From Lepas anatifera (lineage: Eukaryota > Arthropoda > Thecostraca > Lepadidae), in assembly GCA_034440635.1 (NCBI GenBank), contig JAOTON010002228.1:658001-722000 (forward strand): a stretch of 64,000 nucleotides of DNA, given 5' to 3'. Below, one piece after another: positions 20,961 to 32,575 of this stretch. The notes beneath the pieces were generated by a model. It worked only from the letters and a program-made list of their open reading frames with translations. It had not been told where the DNA came from and searched no databases. The translations under genes and the position numbers were made by a program. The first letter of the stretch is position 1, and every line of letters begins with the position of its first letter.

Positions 20961-21457
20961 CAAAGCAAGCGAACTGATGCGACCGCGCGATTGCGACGGT
21001 CTCAAAATATAAGGCGGACTTTGAAAGCCTATAATTAAAAGATTATTCATCGATTTTCAAAACTCTTTCACCAATGACGCACTCATCAATTCTCTCAAAT
21101 TTGGCCTTGTAGCTTTTTCCAACAGCGAACGGATCTCCGGCCAACGTGGAAAAATAGGTGGGGGTACTTTAGGACACCCTCTACTGCGCGTGTTAATGGC
21201 GGCCATCTTGAAAAATGGCCGCCATCTTGGAATTTCAGGTGGAAAGTGGTTTTTTTACACGAGCAGTCCTTAAAGTGTATGCGTGCAAATTTTGGTGCTT
21301 TTATCTAGACTTGAACGATTTTTACAGTTATCTGCTCCACTAAATGAGGAAATTTTCACGAACAGTTGGAGGTAGGCTTACAATGACCTTATTCCATTAT
21401 CATCCTCATTAGTCTTTTTTTCTAAGATTGGAGATAAAAAGGTTGAATGTTGTCATT
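20961..21457. other. No gene; short repeat fragments
   Basis: 21195-21240 has an inverted GGCGGCCAT/ATGGCCGCC pair. 21275-21345 is an inverted relative of 6385-6475. Confidence 0.4.
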
Positions 21458-21618
21458 GTGAATAGTCCTAAAAATAACCGTCTTACATTCATACTATATA
21501 TTGAAGAGAAAAGGCCAAGATGATAAACTTTTAACAAGATAATAATAGTTTATTATCTTGGCCTTTTCTCTTCAATGTATAGTATGAATGTAAGACGGTT
21601 ATTTTTATGACTATTCAC
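21458..21618. mobile_element. 161-bp near-perfect foldback
   Basis: The arms 21458-21528 and 21548-21618 (71 nt each) pair with three mismatches around a 19-nt loop. This implies a recent inverted duplication or a foldback MITE. I see no clear TSD. Any transcript would form a long hairpin. Confidence 0.85.
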
Positions 21619-22039
21619 ATTATTCTTTTTGTTATTTTAGGGCGAGGCGACAACTGAGGTCGTTTTCAAAAATAACAAGGGAAAAAATAACAACAAAATA
21701 AGAAAAAAAGATAAAACAAAAAAACAAAACAAAATAAAAAGAAACGATAATAACAAGGGAAAAGACGCCTTCCGTGTCCGATCTGACCCGGTGGAGACGA
21801 TCCTTAAACACCCACGCCAATACTCCCTGTAATTGGGTAAGTGTGCCTGTTGGGAGTGGCCCTAATAATATTAAAAGCACGGAAATACCGTCAAACTGCG
21901 GCTATGTCATCTATAAGACCAAAAAAGTACGTAAAATAACAGATGGGCGCAAAATAGTAGATCTTAGCCCAAAGGAGAGTAGATGGCATTAAGGCCAACG
22001 CTCTCCAGATAATACATTATGCTGGTGATATCAACAGAC
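21619..22039. other. Probable LINE 3' untranslated region and A-rich run
   Basis: Follows the LINE tail at 22040-22340 on the minus strand. 21660-21760 is a low-complexity A-rich stretch on the plus strand. No gene. Confidence 0.35.
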
Positions 22040-22340
22040 AGATGATTCGCTCACAGGTTCATCACACAGATTCGCTCCCCAGGAGCGAATCCAGTACAGA
22101 AGACCCCCGCAGATAACGAATCCGCTCTGTCTCAAAGTCCCGACATTCCACCAGGTCATGTTTTGTGAGGAGTCTATCACCACTCTTTCTGGTACGACTA
22201 GCTAAAAGATAGGCGGACGTAGCGTGGGTGTGTCCTAATTGCAATCTACTTAGCGTAACCCGTCCTTTCTACAGCCCACGTTGCAGCTGCTGGACGGCCA
22301 GGATCCTAAACGGGGCTTTGGCTCCCTGAGTTGTTGCTCG
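22040..22340 (-). pseudogene. C-terminal tail of an RNase H-type LINE (I/Jockey group)
   Basis: The minus-strand reading gives a W.SS block, then TLSRLQLGHTHATSAYLL and DRLLTKHDLVECRDFETER. These are the conserved basic helix and the H...L.EC zinc-like segment found after RNase H in I-type LINE polyproteins. One Cys pair of the knuckle is missing and upstream domains are absent. A short, dead fragment. Confidence 0.75.
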
Positions 22341-23976
22341 TAGGGTCACCGGACCTCCCTATTCCGACGTTTATGATAATATACATCCGGGCCTATGCGC
22401 ATAGAACCACTTGCGAACTGGTAAAATAATACTTTTTAGTTGTTGTGATTTTGTCACGTTGCCGAGCCGCATGTGTGCTACGCATACGTGTGCGGACAGG
22501 ATCATAACAGCAGCGCCGCGTCGAATCCGCTCTGAGAGTTACCAAATATTTTTCGAACTACTACGATACTTTCGACTCGTCAACGTTTTTGGTATCGAGC
22601 CTCTGCTCTTGGTATGGCCCAGTGCTACACAATTTTAGATTGGAATAGAAAAACAATCACAATATACGCATGTGAGAAGAGGACCGGAACGAATGGCGCG
22701 GCAAAAAAATATTTAAGAAAATGAAAAAAGAGAAATCAGGATGACACTTCTGCCAAAGAGCAAGGAATATATACGAACCTTCGAATCAAGCAGCACTAGA
22801 AGTTACGGTATACAAAATTTGGAAATTGATCTAATACGCTGGGATTACATAATCGGGCCAGCCCTTCATCAGAATCTGGTAGAACCTATCGCTTACTTAC
22901 CTTATTCTGGAGCAGAACTGTGCCCAAATATACAATAGTAGTGTATTAGACTATTTCGCAAACCGGATTCGAGGAAGCAGGTCATTAAACATCCTATCAA
23001 CTTATAATCATGCTCCTCGCCTCTGCATCACGAAAAAAGTCTGGAAAGATAACTAATAACTTTCAGTTTGTAGTGTGCCGTATATCCTTGGCTTAATATC
23101 TTGCCATTCCCAAAACATGTGTTTTCAAGAGCCGTGAACGCTTTTACCAAGGAATTCAGTCAGAATCCGTCTCCACCACGCTTCCACCCTGGACACCACT
23201 CAATGGAACTTACTTACTTATGGCCTTTATAAGGCGTTCTGTGCATAGCACCTTTGCCCGCCTCTAAAGGAGTGTGTGGGAGAATTTTAGAATTTTGCGT
23301 GAGGGCAAGCTACGTTAGTATGTTAAAGCAATGGGAGTTATTTCAAGTAATGGGTTGCAAGATGTTTCAGCTTGCGAATGGACGGTCGTGGCAATGGCAT
23401 AGCCATGCCAAGGGAGTTCTTTTAATAAAATTAGACCCGCAGAGTGCGAAGGTTATCTCTGTGGTTGAAGACCTTAAATTTAGAATTTGGAATTTAGAAT
23501 TTTGTGTGTCAGCTACTGATGTCCGCTTGTCTACGTTACTCGAAATCCTCCGTTAAATCAATAATTTTCATACTTTAGAAACTGCGCTAAACACCTGGCC
23601 AGGGTGCCGCGAATTTACCCTGCAACCCGGAGGTGAGGTTGCAGCTCCCCTCTCCGGCTGGGCAGCCGCCGCACAGAGGAAAAAGGTGTGAGAGGACAGT
23701 TAGATTGTTAGTAAGAGTATGAGTGTGGTTAGCATAGAGCCGAAGTGAAAGGTATCGCTGCGGTGAAGAAATATAACCTATTTAACCCAACCTGATTTCA
23801 AAGCTAGCCTAACATAACCTATCCTTAGCCTACGATATACCATTTAAAGATTAAACAACTATTGCTTAAATTTTGCAGTGGATCATCTATGACATGAATG
23901 GTTAATTTGAAAATAGGCAAGTCCTACTTTGGGGGGGCATCATGCACCCTCCATCATATATACTGGGAGGGGTTAT
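22341..23976. other. No gene seen
   Basis: Short frames only. 23580-23976 probably includes the 3' untranslated part of the minus-strand LINE beginning at 23977. Confidence 0.4.
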
Positions 23977-24402
23977 TTATAGAAACTTCTCTAGCCCAGA
24001 GTCCTTTAGAAATGTAAAGAGTTTTTCGAGTAGCTCAGGATGGTCGTTACCGAGCAGAGTTTTTAGGTTTACAGGGATGTTTTGGATTCGGCAGTAATCT
24101 AGCATGGGTTGCCGATGGGTATTGTGCTGGGGACAATCGACGAGAATGTGATAGGGATTCTCCATTCCGTCGCAGGTACCACAGGTACCCGCGTTCCAAT
24201 AGGCATTTAATTTTGTGTGTCCATTTCTGAGTCTGGTTAGAATAACCTCGCGCCGGCGACTCTTTTGGTTGGAACTGGGCCAGTAGCCGATGTGAGGCTT
24301 AATATAGAATAGGTGGGCGCTGTGGTTTGTGGTCCAGTTATTTTGAATTTGCTTCCGGATACTGTCCTGGAGGAGAGCTTTGCTATCATCTCCAGACCAC
24401 AT
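23977..24402 (-). pseudogene. LINE C-terminal Cys/His region
   Basis: The frame contains HIGYWPSSNQKSRRREVILT and RLRNGHTKLNAYW, then CGTCDGMENPYHILVDC. This is the WPSS basic block and CxxC...H...C knuckle that end I-group LINE proteins. It lies directly downstream of the RNase H and ends at a natural-looking stop at 23977. Confidence 0.85.
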
Positions 24403-24425
24403 TAAAGGTGCGATCTCTCTAAGTT

Positions 24426-24665
24426 CTAGGGACTTTTTGCCTGCTCATCGGCCTTTTCATTCCCTTGAATTTTGCAGTGGCCCGGGATCCAAAGAAAAGA
24501 GACATCAGGGGTATCATCGATACCTTTCTGAATATCTGCTATAACGTGGTGGCTGGGGTTGACTACGTTACTGACGGCCTGCAGGACAGATTTAGAGTCT
24601 GAAAAGATGACGGCTGAGTTGATATTTTGGGTTCTGATTATGGCTAATGCATCTAGGGATGGCAA
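24426..24665 (-). pseudogene. LINE RNase H domain
   Basis: The segment has VIFSDSKSVLQAV (catalytic Asp of the second RNase H motif) and FLWIPGHCKIQGNEKADEQA (the H...N..AD motif). The first catalytic Asp lies upstream in a different frame. The role is degradation of the RNA strand during target-primed reverse transcription. Confidence 0.88.
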
Positions 24666-25581
24666 CAGCCTCGGCTGTGAAGATAGAGCAGTTGTCCGGA
24701 AGTCTTTTCTGTAGGCAAATATTTTGCCCCCAGATGCCGAGGCCTACTTTTTCGCCTATTTTGGAGCCGTCTGTAAATATAAAAGTCTTGCCCGCGTTAC
24801 AAGATCGGAACTCTAGGAATTTCTGGGAGATTTCTTCCTCTGAGAAGTCCGTTTTACGGGAAGTGAAAAGAAATTCAACTTTGGGCTCTTTCCGAGTCCA
24901 GAAGCGGGAGAGTGGGGGTTTGCCTATTGTTGCTGGCAGTGCAAGATTAAGGCTTTCCAGGGTTTTCGCTACTCTGTGTTTAAATGGGGGCCACTTCTGT
25001 AGAGTGGCTTTATTTGCTCGTCTGGGGTGGGCGAAACATTGTTTTGCCGGGTGGTTTTCGGTGGATTGGACCTTAATATAGTAAGAAATAAGCTGGGCGT
25101 CGCGTCTTGACTGCAGTGGGCATAGCCCGCTATCAGTTAGCAGGCTGGTGATGGGGGATTCTGAGAGCGCGCCTGTGGCTGCCCGGATACTGGCATTTTG
25201 GACTCGCTCTAGCTTTAGTTATTGGTCTTGTTCGTCGAGTCAAAAACGAACGAATTATATTCGAGAATGGACCGTATCAGGGACTTTTAGAGCATAAGCA
25301 GGGTCTTTCGATCCCCGCCATACTCTGTGCCGCCGAGCATGCGGAGAATGTTGACTCGCTTTTGACAGCTAGAGACGACTTTGGTGATATGCTCATTGAA
25401 ACTCAATCGGGAATCTAGGGTGACGCCCAATAATTTGAAGCTATTGGTGCATTCAATAGGTTTACCCGAGATTTGGAGCCGTGGAGGGTCGTGTCTGGAA
25501 TGCGCTCTGGCAAAGACAACGACTGATTATTTTTCCGCCGAGAGTGATAGACCCATTAAACTACACCATTTATCGATGTCG
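24666..25581 (-). pseudogene. LINE RT thumb and connection region, frameshifted
   Basis: Minus-strand translation in shifting frames gives LINE-like segments. Next to the MITE junction is a DIDKWCSLMGLSLSAEK-type segment, followed by a region with LLGVTLDSRFSFNEHI character. No single long frame survives. Confidence 0.7.
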
Positions 25582-25585
25582 TTAA

Positions 25586-26607
25586 ACCTCGCCCCACCGG
25601 GGCCATCGATGGCCCCCCCTTAGGTTTTTCCGGAATAGCAGAAAAACGACGAGGCGCAGCACCACGGTTCAGGGCTCTTCCTCTCACTGCATCATTTTCC
25701 CATCATCCCTGAAATTTCTTACCCCGGGTCACCCAAGGTCAGGTCACCAGACGAGGTCAACCAAGGTCACCTCACTTCAACTTTAGAGCTCTGTAAGAGC
25801 TACATTTCAAAGTCGATCGATTTGAAACTTCCTACACTTCATGACCCCTCCAGGGTCTACAAGGTGTATATCCGGGATTTTTTTATTTCGTGCCCTGAGG
25901 TCAGGTCACGAGGCGACCTCTCCCATTGGAAAAGCATGGGAAAACCTGTTTCATGATATAAAAGCCACAAAAATGATTGCAAATACTCAGACTGCTCAGA
26001 ACAGCGTTTTTGGACACCCTTTCACGGACCCCAGGGGTCATATTTACCTTTTGACTTTTCCAAGGTCGTCCAAGGTCACCAGAGGTCAAAAACAGTATTT
26101 TGACAATAACTTTTGACCTAATTAAGCTAGAGCAGTGAAACAAACACCATCGTGTTTGTCTTGTTACTGGCTTTCATTTGATATACGGCAAGGTTACTTT
26201 GTGACCTTTCGTGACCTCAAGTCATATTAGGTCACGAGGTGACCTCTGGAGGTCAAACCACTGGCGGGAGGTCTTTACGTTCCACATAGCGGAAAAAGTA
26301 CTGGCAATTTCCTATCAAATGAACTTTACCAGGCCTCAATATCTCTAATGACATAAGAGTTATGACCAGTTTGCTTAATCATTGCATATTTGAGTGAAAA
26401 TAGCCGATCTTGACCTAATTTGACCTCTGGAGGTCAAACCATTGACCTGAGCACTAAAACATGCAAAGTAATTTCTTACTGAATTCACGCGAGCTTTCTA
26501 TTGCACTTTGAAGATTTGCGCTAACGCCCATATTTTCGGAGTTAGAGGGGGCCATCGATGGCCCCCGGTGGGGCGAAGGTGGCGCCGGACCCCCGGTGGG
26601 GCGCGGG
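25586..26607 (+). mobile_element. TTAA-flanked piggyBac-like MITE, copy 2
   Basis: A 1022-bp copy lies between TTAA at 25582-25585 and TTAA at 26608-26611, about 95% alike to copy 1 by eye. It interrupts the RT of the I-type LINE. The LINE frame reads through correctly when the element and one TTAA are removed, which proves both the exact ends and the TTAA target duplication. Confidence 0.95.
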
Positions 26608-26611
26608 TTAA

Positions 26612-27469
26612 GCTATCCTGCAACTGCGTAGTTGCATGTTGAAATTCTGGCTCATTATACCGCCTGGTATCTATTCCAGTGGATTTCCAAACAGCGACAT
26701 CGTCCGCAAAAAGGGAGTAATTTATTCCAGGCGGTAGCTTTTTAGCGAAGAGATCATTGATCATTACTAGAAAGAGGGTGGGGGACAGAACGCTACCCTG
26801 GGGTGTGCGTTGGTCTTGGGTTGCCAGGTAGGAGTATGTGGTGCCACAACGAACTTTGAAATTTCGGTCCTTGAGGAAGTTTTCAATAAATTTTGCAAGG
26901 TGGCCGCGAACTCCTAGCTTGCTTAATTTATACAAGTGGGCGTCTTTTTGTACGCGATCAAACGCCGATTTAATGTCTAGGAATGCGGCTATTGTTACTT
27001 GCTTTTTGTAGAAGCCATTCTGGATGTCACTGACCAGTTTCACCAAATTGTCAGTGGTGGCTCGCCCGCGCCGGAAGCCTGATTGCATAGCATCAAGTTT
27101 CTTTTCGAGGATCTCGTGAAGTCTAACGTTTACCATGCGCTCGACAAGCTTGCTAGCACAGCTAGTAAGCAAAATTGGGCGATATCCTTTTGGGTCTGTT
27201 TTTTCTTTGCCAGGTTTTCGAAGGGGAATGATAATACTCTCTCGCCACGATGTGGGGAAAGAGTCGCTAAGAAACATGTTGTTAATGGCCGAAAGCAGGT
27301 ACTTTAGTGCTGTTTGGCTGAGGTGCCTGAAGAAAGAGTAGTGAATTTCGTCAGGGCCCACAGCAGTGTTTCCGCACTTGCTAATGGCGTAATTTAGCTC
27401 GGTCATTGTAAATAGTACGTTATAGTACTCTCGATTACCATAATTAATGAATGTGTGCTTTTGCACCAT
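26612..27469 (-). pseudogene. LINE reverse transcriptase, N-terminal and palm
   Basis: The frame reads PLRKPGKEKTDPKGYRPILL (fingers), LDAMQSGFRRGRATTDNL, AFLDIKSAFDRV (motif A, catalytic Asp), TPQGSVLSPTLF (motif B) and YSLFADDVAVW (motif C, FADD). These are the canonical RT motifs of I/Jockey-group LINEs in correct order. It continues without a stop up to the MITE insertion. It is among the best-preserved domains of this copy. Confidence 0.93.
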
Positions 27470-27553
27470 TCTGCCTGGTCTTTGGAGCGCTGGCTGTATG
27501 AATTATTAGCTGCGACACTGGCGTAGTGATCAGCCAATTTATCCATGACTTCC

Positions 27554-28537
27554 TTAGGTTCGGCGATGGGTTGGCCGGCTATTTTTAGTTGAGGGAAGGG
27601 TCCACGGGGTGGTCGCTTCGCAGAGAAAGCTCTGATAGTTTTTACAAACTTGGGTGGTGGGAGTGAAGCGGTTGAATTTGGAGACAAAAGAGTTGAAACT
27701 GTCCTTTTTAACCCGCTTGCACGTGTTTCGAAAGTGTTCTTTTGCTGCCCGAAGTGCACATCGAGTAGGGCTGTGTGCCCTTCTCTCATATGCCTTGCGG
27801 GCTCTTATCATTTGAGCTTTGGCGTGTGCCGTCTCTGCGTTCCACCATGGGGCTCCGTTTTTCTTTCGGGGTCCTCTGGTTTTTGGTATTGCTACTTGTG
27901 CTGCTGAGCTTATGGCTCTTAGTACTAAATTAATGTCTGCCGAGTGTGGGTCGCCTTCGGTGACCAGTGTGAGGTCGACCTCTGCCTCAAATTTTGTCCA
28001 GTCCGCTCGTTTTAGATTCCAGGAAGGGGTAAAAAGATCAACGCGGTCGAGTGCTCCTTGGGGGATATCAATTTTGATTGGGAGGTGATCGCTCATGCCT
28101 GGGTTGTCTTCGACATCCCAGGTAAACAGTGACGCAATTCTAGGCGTGCAGCACGAAATATCAATGGCTGAGTCTGAATGCCCGCTTTGCGTTGCTTGGC
28201 GGGTTGGTGCACAGTTATTTAGGATAACTAAATTTTGAGAACCTATTGCGTCATATATAATTTCACCTCTACGGTTTGATGTGGCGCTGGCCCAGGATGG
28301 GTGGTGACCATTCAAGTCTCCAAGTAATAACAAAGGCCATTTTAATTGATTAAATAGTTGTGCGAGTTCCCGATCCGTTGGATCAGCGTCGCAAGGGGAT
28401 ATGTATATTGAAACAACCGTCAATTGGACGTGTTGTATTTTCAGGCTAATAGCTACACAGTCCAGTGATGTTGCCAGATGCACGTGACTGTGCGGGATGC
28501 TATTGTCTATGAGGATGGCTGTGCCTCCCTTACGCAT
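27554..28537 (-). pseudogene. LINE endonuclease (AP-type) and linker
   Basis: The frame contains GGTAILIDNSIP, VVSIYISPCDADPTDREL, LLLGDLNGHHPSWAS (GDLN.H motif) and a GHSDSAIDISC block with a NPGMSDHLPI motif (catalytic SDH). These are the APE-like endonuclease motifs. The first catalytic Asn and Glu motifs are lost by 5' truncation at about 28560. A charged linker with KKNGAPWWN and CKRVKKDSF follows and leads to the RT. Confidence 0.92.
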
Positions 28538-28560
28538 AGCAGCGATTACGTTATGGCGAT

Positions 28561-29477
28561 ATCAAGAGTAGCCCGAGATTTTGAATTTATCATTATCTTT
28601 ATCACTCAATGGAAAGCGGAAATCCGCGGCAAAGTGCTGCTTTCCGCTAATGGGGAACTTACTATATGCAACTGCGTGGTTTTGGATAAATGAAATATGA
28701 ATCAGGTTATATCCTCTACGGGAGAAGTATTTTTACCTAAGTATTCTTTATAAAAAAACTCACGATGATATCATTCAGTAGCTGTACGCACTCAAAATAG
28801 GACGACCCGAAACGTCTTGGGAAAATATCCGTCTATTTAAGTATGTTATTTGCCGATCTTCTTCTAACTCCAAAGGACGTTTTTTCTAAAAATATTTCGC
28901 TTTAACCGTTTTACTGTGGACATAAAACAGAAAATAAGACACTGTTTAAAGCTGGTGTCTCTGATATTCTTACACCGGGAAATTATTTACTTCACACCAC
29001 GTGCCTCATCAACGACGACCAAATTGTAACGCCTACCATTCTCAGTGATCGCGTTCCGGTCCACTGTAGGTCATGGGAGAGGCTACACAATAAGATTGAG
29101 GGTTATATGTGCAATACATGTTGTATCTGAGGAAAACCAACAGAGTTGATTTCCTGTGAAAACTGTTACAAACTAAAATGTTTTCCCGAAAGTCCGGGCC
29201 AAGCGAAAATCGAAAGTCCATGGCTCTTTGCTATCTTCGCCGATTTAAGGGGGGCACCTCAATGGTGATGCCCCTCCAAATCACAGTCCAAGGAGGGTCC
29301 GATGCCCCCCCGTTCCGACGCCTATGGCTTTACGACAAACCACCCGACTGCGGCCGTATGGCGCCACCAACTTTCACCTAGTTAAAAGAGTATAGTCAAG
29401 ATCAGGAAGTTATTATTCCGTATTACCGCCAGGGATTTGGGGCTTTCCATGGGCTTTCCATGGCTGTCGGCCTAGGT
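28561..29477. other. No gene seen
   Basis: AT-rich flank of the LINE. 29240-29330 is a fragment of a small repeat (ATGCCCCTCC, CCGACGCCTATG) with relatives near 14600 and 38900. Confidence 0.4.
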
Positions 29478-29672
29478 AACAGTTTTGAAGCTTTAATCCG
29501 CTACCCGTTACTCCAGGGCTGCCCATTTTACTGGCACCTCCCAGGTTTGCAGAATAGTCCACCAGATTCTCATTATTTGGTCAAAATGCTACTCAAAACT
29601 GGTTTTGGTTTCCTCAAGACTAAAAAAAACTGACCATGCGCAGCGGGGGTAAACATAGCCCCTATATCGTAA
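29478..29672. repeat. Outer left segment of a long inverted repeat
   Basis: Matches the reverse complement of about 36329-36471. Shared phrases include AGGGCTGCCCATTTTACT and CCATGCGCAGCG. Confidence 0.75.
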
Positions 29673-30051
29673 CAATACACAGTGGTGCAGGAGACCAGAA
29701 GAAAACGGGTTGGAGCCTCTAGCTCAAAAACTATTTACGATGGAACGATAGTGTTTGCTTCAAATGAAGCTTCTACTGGGTGGTTCAAGCAAGCACGCGC
29801 AATGATGGTTTTTGATATAGGACTTTCGACCAATGACCATTTAGTGATTTCAGTAAAATATCATAATTGTATACTGGTGATAACCACTCTTAATTGATAA
29901 CTTATGAGGATATTATGATGATTTTTACCTCAATTGAAGGCTGGTGGTCAAATGGTTTGGATACAAACACAAAATATCAGATTCAGATTCCAGACTTCGA
30001 CAAATTATAATAAAGTGGTGCCATAAAAATATCACTACACGTTGGTAATAC

Positions 30052-30345
30052 CATAGGCGGATCCAGGGGCAGGCAAAGAAGGGCAGGTGCCCTCCCCGAT
30101 CGACCCTCGGCGCCCCCTAAAGTGGTCACGGCGCTCCAGTAAAGGGTCGATGGCGCCCACTTGAAATATGTCGCTTCCAAACCCCCAAGCGAAAATGGGC
30201 GCCCCGCAATAGGATTTTGCGCCCATCTGATAAGATTTTCCTGCCAAAAGTGTAGCCCCCACAGCCAGCACAAAAAGGCAGCCCCCACCCCAGCAAGGTG
30301 CCCCCCCCCTCCCACCCCCGATCGGCGATCCTGGATCCGGCTATG
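30052..30345. mobile_element. MITE of the CATAGGCGGATCCAGG family, copy 2
   Basis: A 294-bp element with inverted ends CATAGGCGGATCCAGG and CCTGGATCCGGCTATG. GGTAAT precedes and follows the ends (8-bp windows GGTAATAC and GGTAATGG), consistent with a slightly mutated 8-bp target duplication. Confidence 0.75.
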
Positions 30346-31071
30346 GGTAATGGTCTTTTTTAATCGAGGACTTATTATGATAGAATATCAATTTTTAATT
30401 AACTAGAAGGCTTTTCGTTGAATGGTACAAACAAACACAAAACATACTTGTGGTTTGAATTAAGGTTTCCGTCAAATCACGCTTTGGTCACGAATGAAAA
30501 CACCACAATTGTTCTTTGCTAACGCTCATTTTCAGTTTCACCACGGAGACTATTGCGGGTATTTGATGGCTCTGATGCTCAATACAATAGATTCAAATGA
30601 CTACAAAGCCGGAAAATCTGACCAAAAACAATAAGCTGAGTAAAACTTGCGACTTATACGGAAACGTGTTTGAATTGGAGCATATGGACAACTGCAGCTA
30701 ATGCCATGTTACGTGCTATTACGTACACACATAAGTAAAATCGCCAGTTTTATTCTCTGTAGCATTTAAATGGCGACAGCATCAGGCTGGCATGCAGCGA
30801 CCCAAAACAAATTCACGATTTTAGCTCTCCGCTAATTATCAATAGGACTAAAACCGTCATAACTTGTTTTCGGTCGCCGGATGCCAACCTGATAATTCCA
30901 TTATTAAGACTATAGAGGACACTCCCTCAATTATTCGCTAAAATTTTCCAGCTGATCTTGAGAGTAATTTTTTTGCTGGTTTAAGAAAACGTGCTTTGTG
31001 TGGGATTTTATTTGAAAAACACACCGTAATTAACATGGTCTCACAATGTTGGTGGGACCAGCTAGAGCCGC

Positions 31072-31099
31072 ATTTCTGTGACCAGAAGGTCACAGAAAT
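31072..31099. repeat. Perfect 12-bp hairpin
   Basis: ATTTCTGTGACC pairs with GGTCACAGAAAT around an AGAA loop. No context suggests a known regulatory role. Confidence 0.8.
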
Positions 31100-31389
31100 C
31101 TGAACGGCAACAATGTAATGATCGGTAGGTGTTAGTATTTACTATTCTTGTTTAGAATCATGCCATTGTTTTTTTTTAGTAACATTGCGGTATGTAATGA
31201 TATGGAAGAATTGTCATGTTTCAGCAGCCGTGAAATAGACGTGGCACGGTAAATGAAGTAAGTAAGCAAGGTTTCGCCTGTTCCAATGAATTCTTAAACG
31301 TATTCTATCCATTTGATATTCTTTCTAAAAAGTCACTTTTAAGGGTTTCATCCTGTTGTTTAGACCCGCTGCATCACTATGCAATACTC

Positions 31390-31993
31390 CAAACTAGACC
31401 ATGAAAACTATAAACTATCAAATATGTTTAGCAAAAAGACCATCGATTGTATAGCCACACCCATTTATTGCGCTTCATAGAGTACGAATGAAGCTTCACG
31501 TGTAACACAGCACCAAGTCACAGTCAATCGCAAAAAGCATTGATGTTTCTCCCTTCACAGCACCTCTAAGCCGCCGACGCCACCGGCACCGCCGGCCTAG
31601 ATTTTGAGTTTAGATCTCAAGTGTTTAATACGGTGCAACCCTTTGAACTTCAACTACCAGTAGTTTTTGTTGTTCAGTGTCTTTTTGGAGAAGTTGGGAT
31701 GCACCTTCTGGAACTTCTCCACGCCCTGACAGTTTTTCTTAGCTGGTCTTCCCTAGAAAGAATCTTGATGCACTTGTGATGGTGCCGCAGCACCTCTCGG
31801 TCAGGTCGTTGGCCACTCTGACATTCTGCACAAACTCCTCCGTTCCCTTGTACTGCTGGTCCTCGCCCCACAGTTTGCAATCCATTACCAGCCACGTGCG
31901 ATCGATTTTGAAGATGGTGAAGAGCATGTATGAGTTGGAGCCGCATAGGTCGGCCAGTTTGGTCTTGGAGGTGAGCTTCTCGAGGGAGTGGTG
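31390..31993 (-). repeat. Left arm of the long inverted repeat, carrying a gene-like remnant
   Basis: Reverse complement of about 35675-36310. It includes a CACCGGCACCGCCGGCC block, the coding remnant below, and a 3' region with GTGTAACACAG. About 80% similar to the right arm by eye. Confidence 0.8.
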
Positions 31994-32065
31994 CAAAGGG
32001 GATTGTGTGCGAGGCTGCTGGCTGGCTCGGCGGTATACCAGCCGTGCCTGCTCAACACTTGCCAC
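31674..32065 (-). pseudogene. Unrecognised coding remnant, left copy
   Basis: The minus-strand frame 32065-31739 encodes KTKLADLCGSNSYMLFTIF, WLVMDCKLWGEDQQYKGTEE and FVQNVRVANDLTERCCGTIT. It then shifts frame near 31745. The right copy at 35806-36045 encodes the same C-terminal part. The FV.N..V.ND..ER pattern looks like a multi-copy arthropod protein of TE origin, but I cannot name it. Both copies are broken. Confidence 0.5.
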
Positions 32066-32575
32066 TTGCTCAGTTCAGCGCGCGCGGCGCCGGTGACTGG
32101 ACGTGCCGCTGAGCTCTCCTGACCGTCCCACCAGCGCCCTTTTAACGTGAACGGTGTGCGTCAGCGTGTGTGCAAGTTTGACTGTGCCTGTATTGACTGC
32201 ATGTGCTCCTACCTCTCACGTCATACCAGCGTGTGCAACCGAAGCCAGGATTCTACCGGTGGACTCGAATTGTATTGGAAACACGCAAACAACATCGACC
32301 CTGCAAAGATAAGGTTATTGCCTTTGCGAGATTTTTCAAATCAGTCATGGTTCATCGTGACGTATTACGCCATCTAGTCCTGCTTGCCGTGTTGCAAATT
32401 ATTGTGCGTGCAGCCCAACCAGCGACCCGACCCTGGCCCGTCCGTCCAAAAATGCCCCCAGGGCATAGGCACGTGACCACTGGACTAGGCTCCGCCCATA
32501 TGCCTGGCATGACAAGTGCGCTGAGGACCGCTGCGTCAGAAATGATCGCCCAGCCAACAGCTACTACAGCCAACA
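31994..32575 (+). other. Inner flank and probable 5' untranslated region of the CR1-group LINE
   Basis: The LINE start is not defined. The region is moderately GC-rich, as expected for a LINE promoter/5' untranslated region. Short frames are not convincing as ORF1. Confidence 0.4.

Larger units (their letters stand above)
23977..28560 (-). mobile_element. I-type LINE, 5'-truncated, split by a TTAA MITE
   Basis: On the minus strand the order is apurinic-type endonuclease (28537-27554), linker, RT (27469-26612), an inserted MITE (26607-25586), the rest of RT and thumb (25585-24666), RNase H (24665-24426) and a C-terminal Cys/His region (24402-23977). This is the I-group domain order. The start is lost within the endonuclease. 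Several frame breaks show it is inactive. Removing the MITE and one TTAA restores the RT frame across the junction. Confidence 0.9.
29673..31389. other. Left-arm-only insertion, about 1.7 kb
   Basis: Has no counterpart in the right arm of the inverted repeat. It contains a MITE at 30052-30345 and a hairpin at 31072-31099. No gene seen. Confidence 0.5.
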
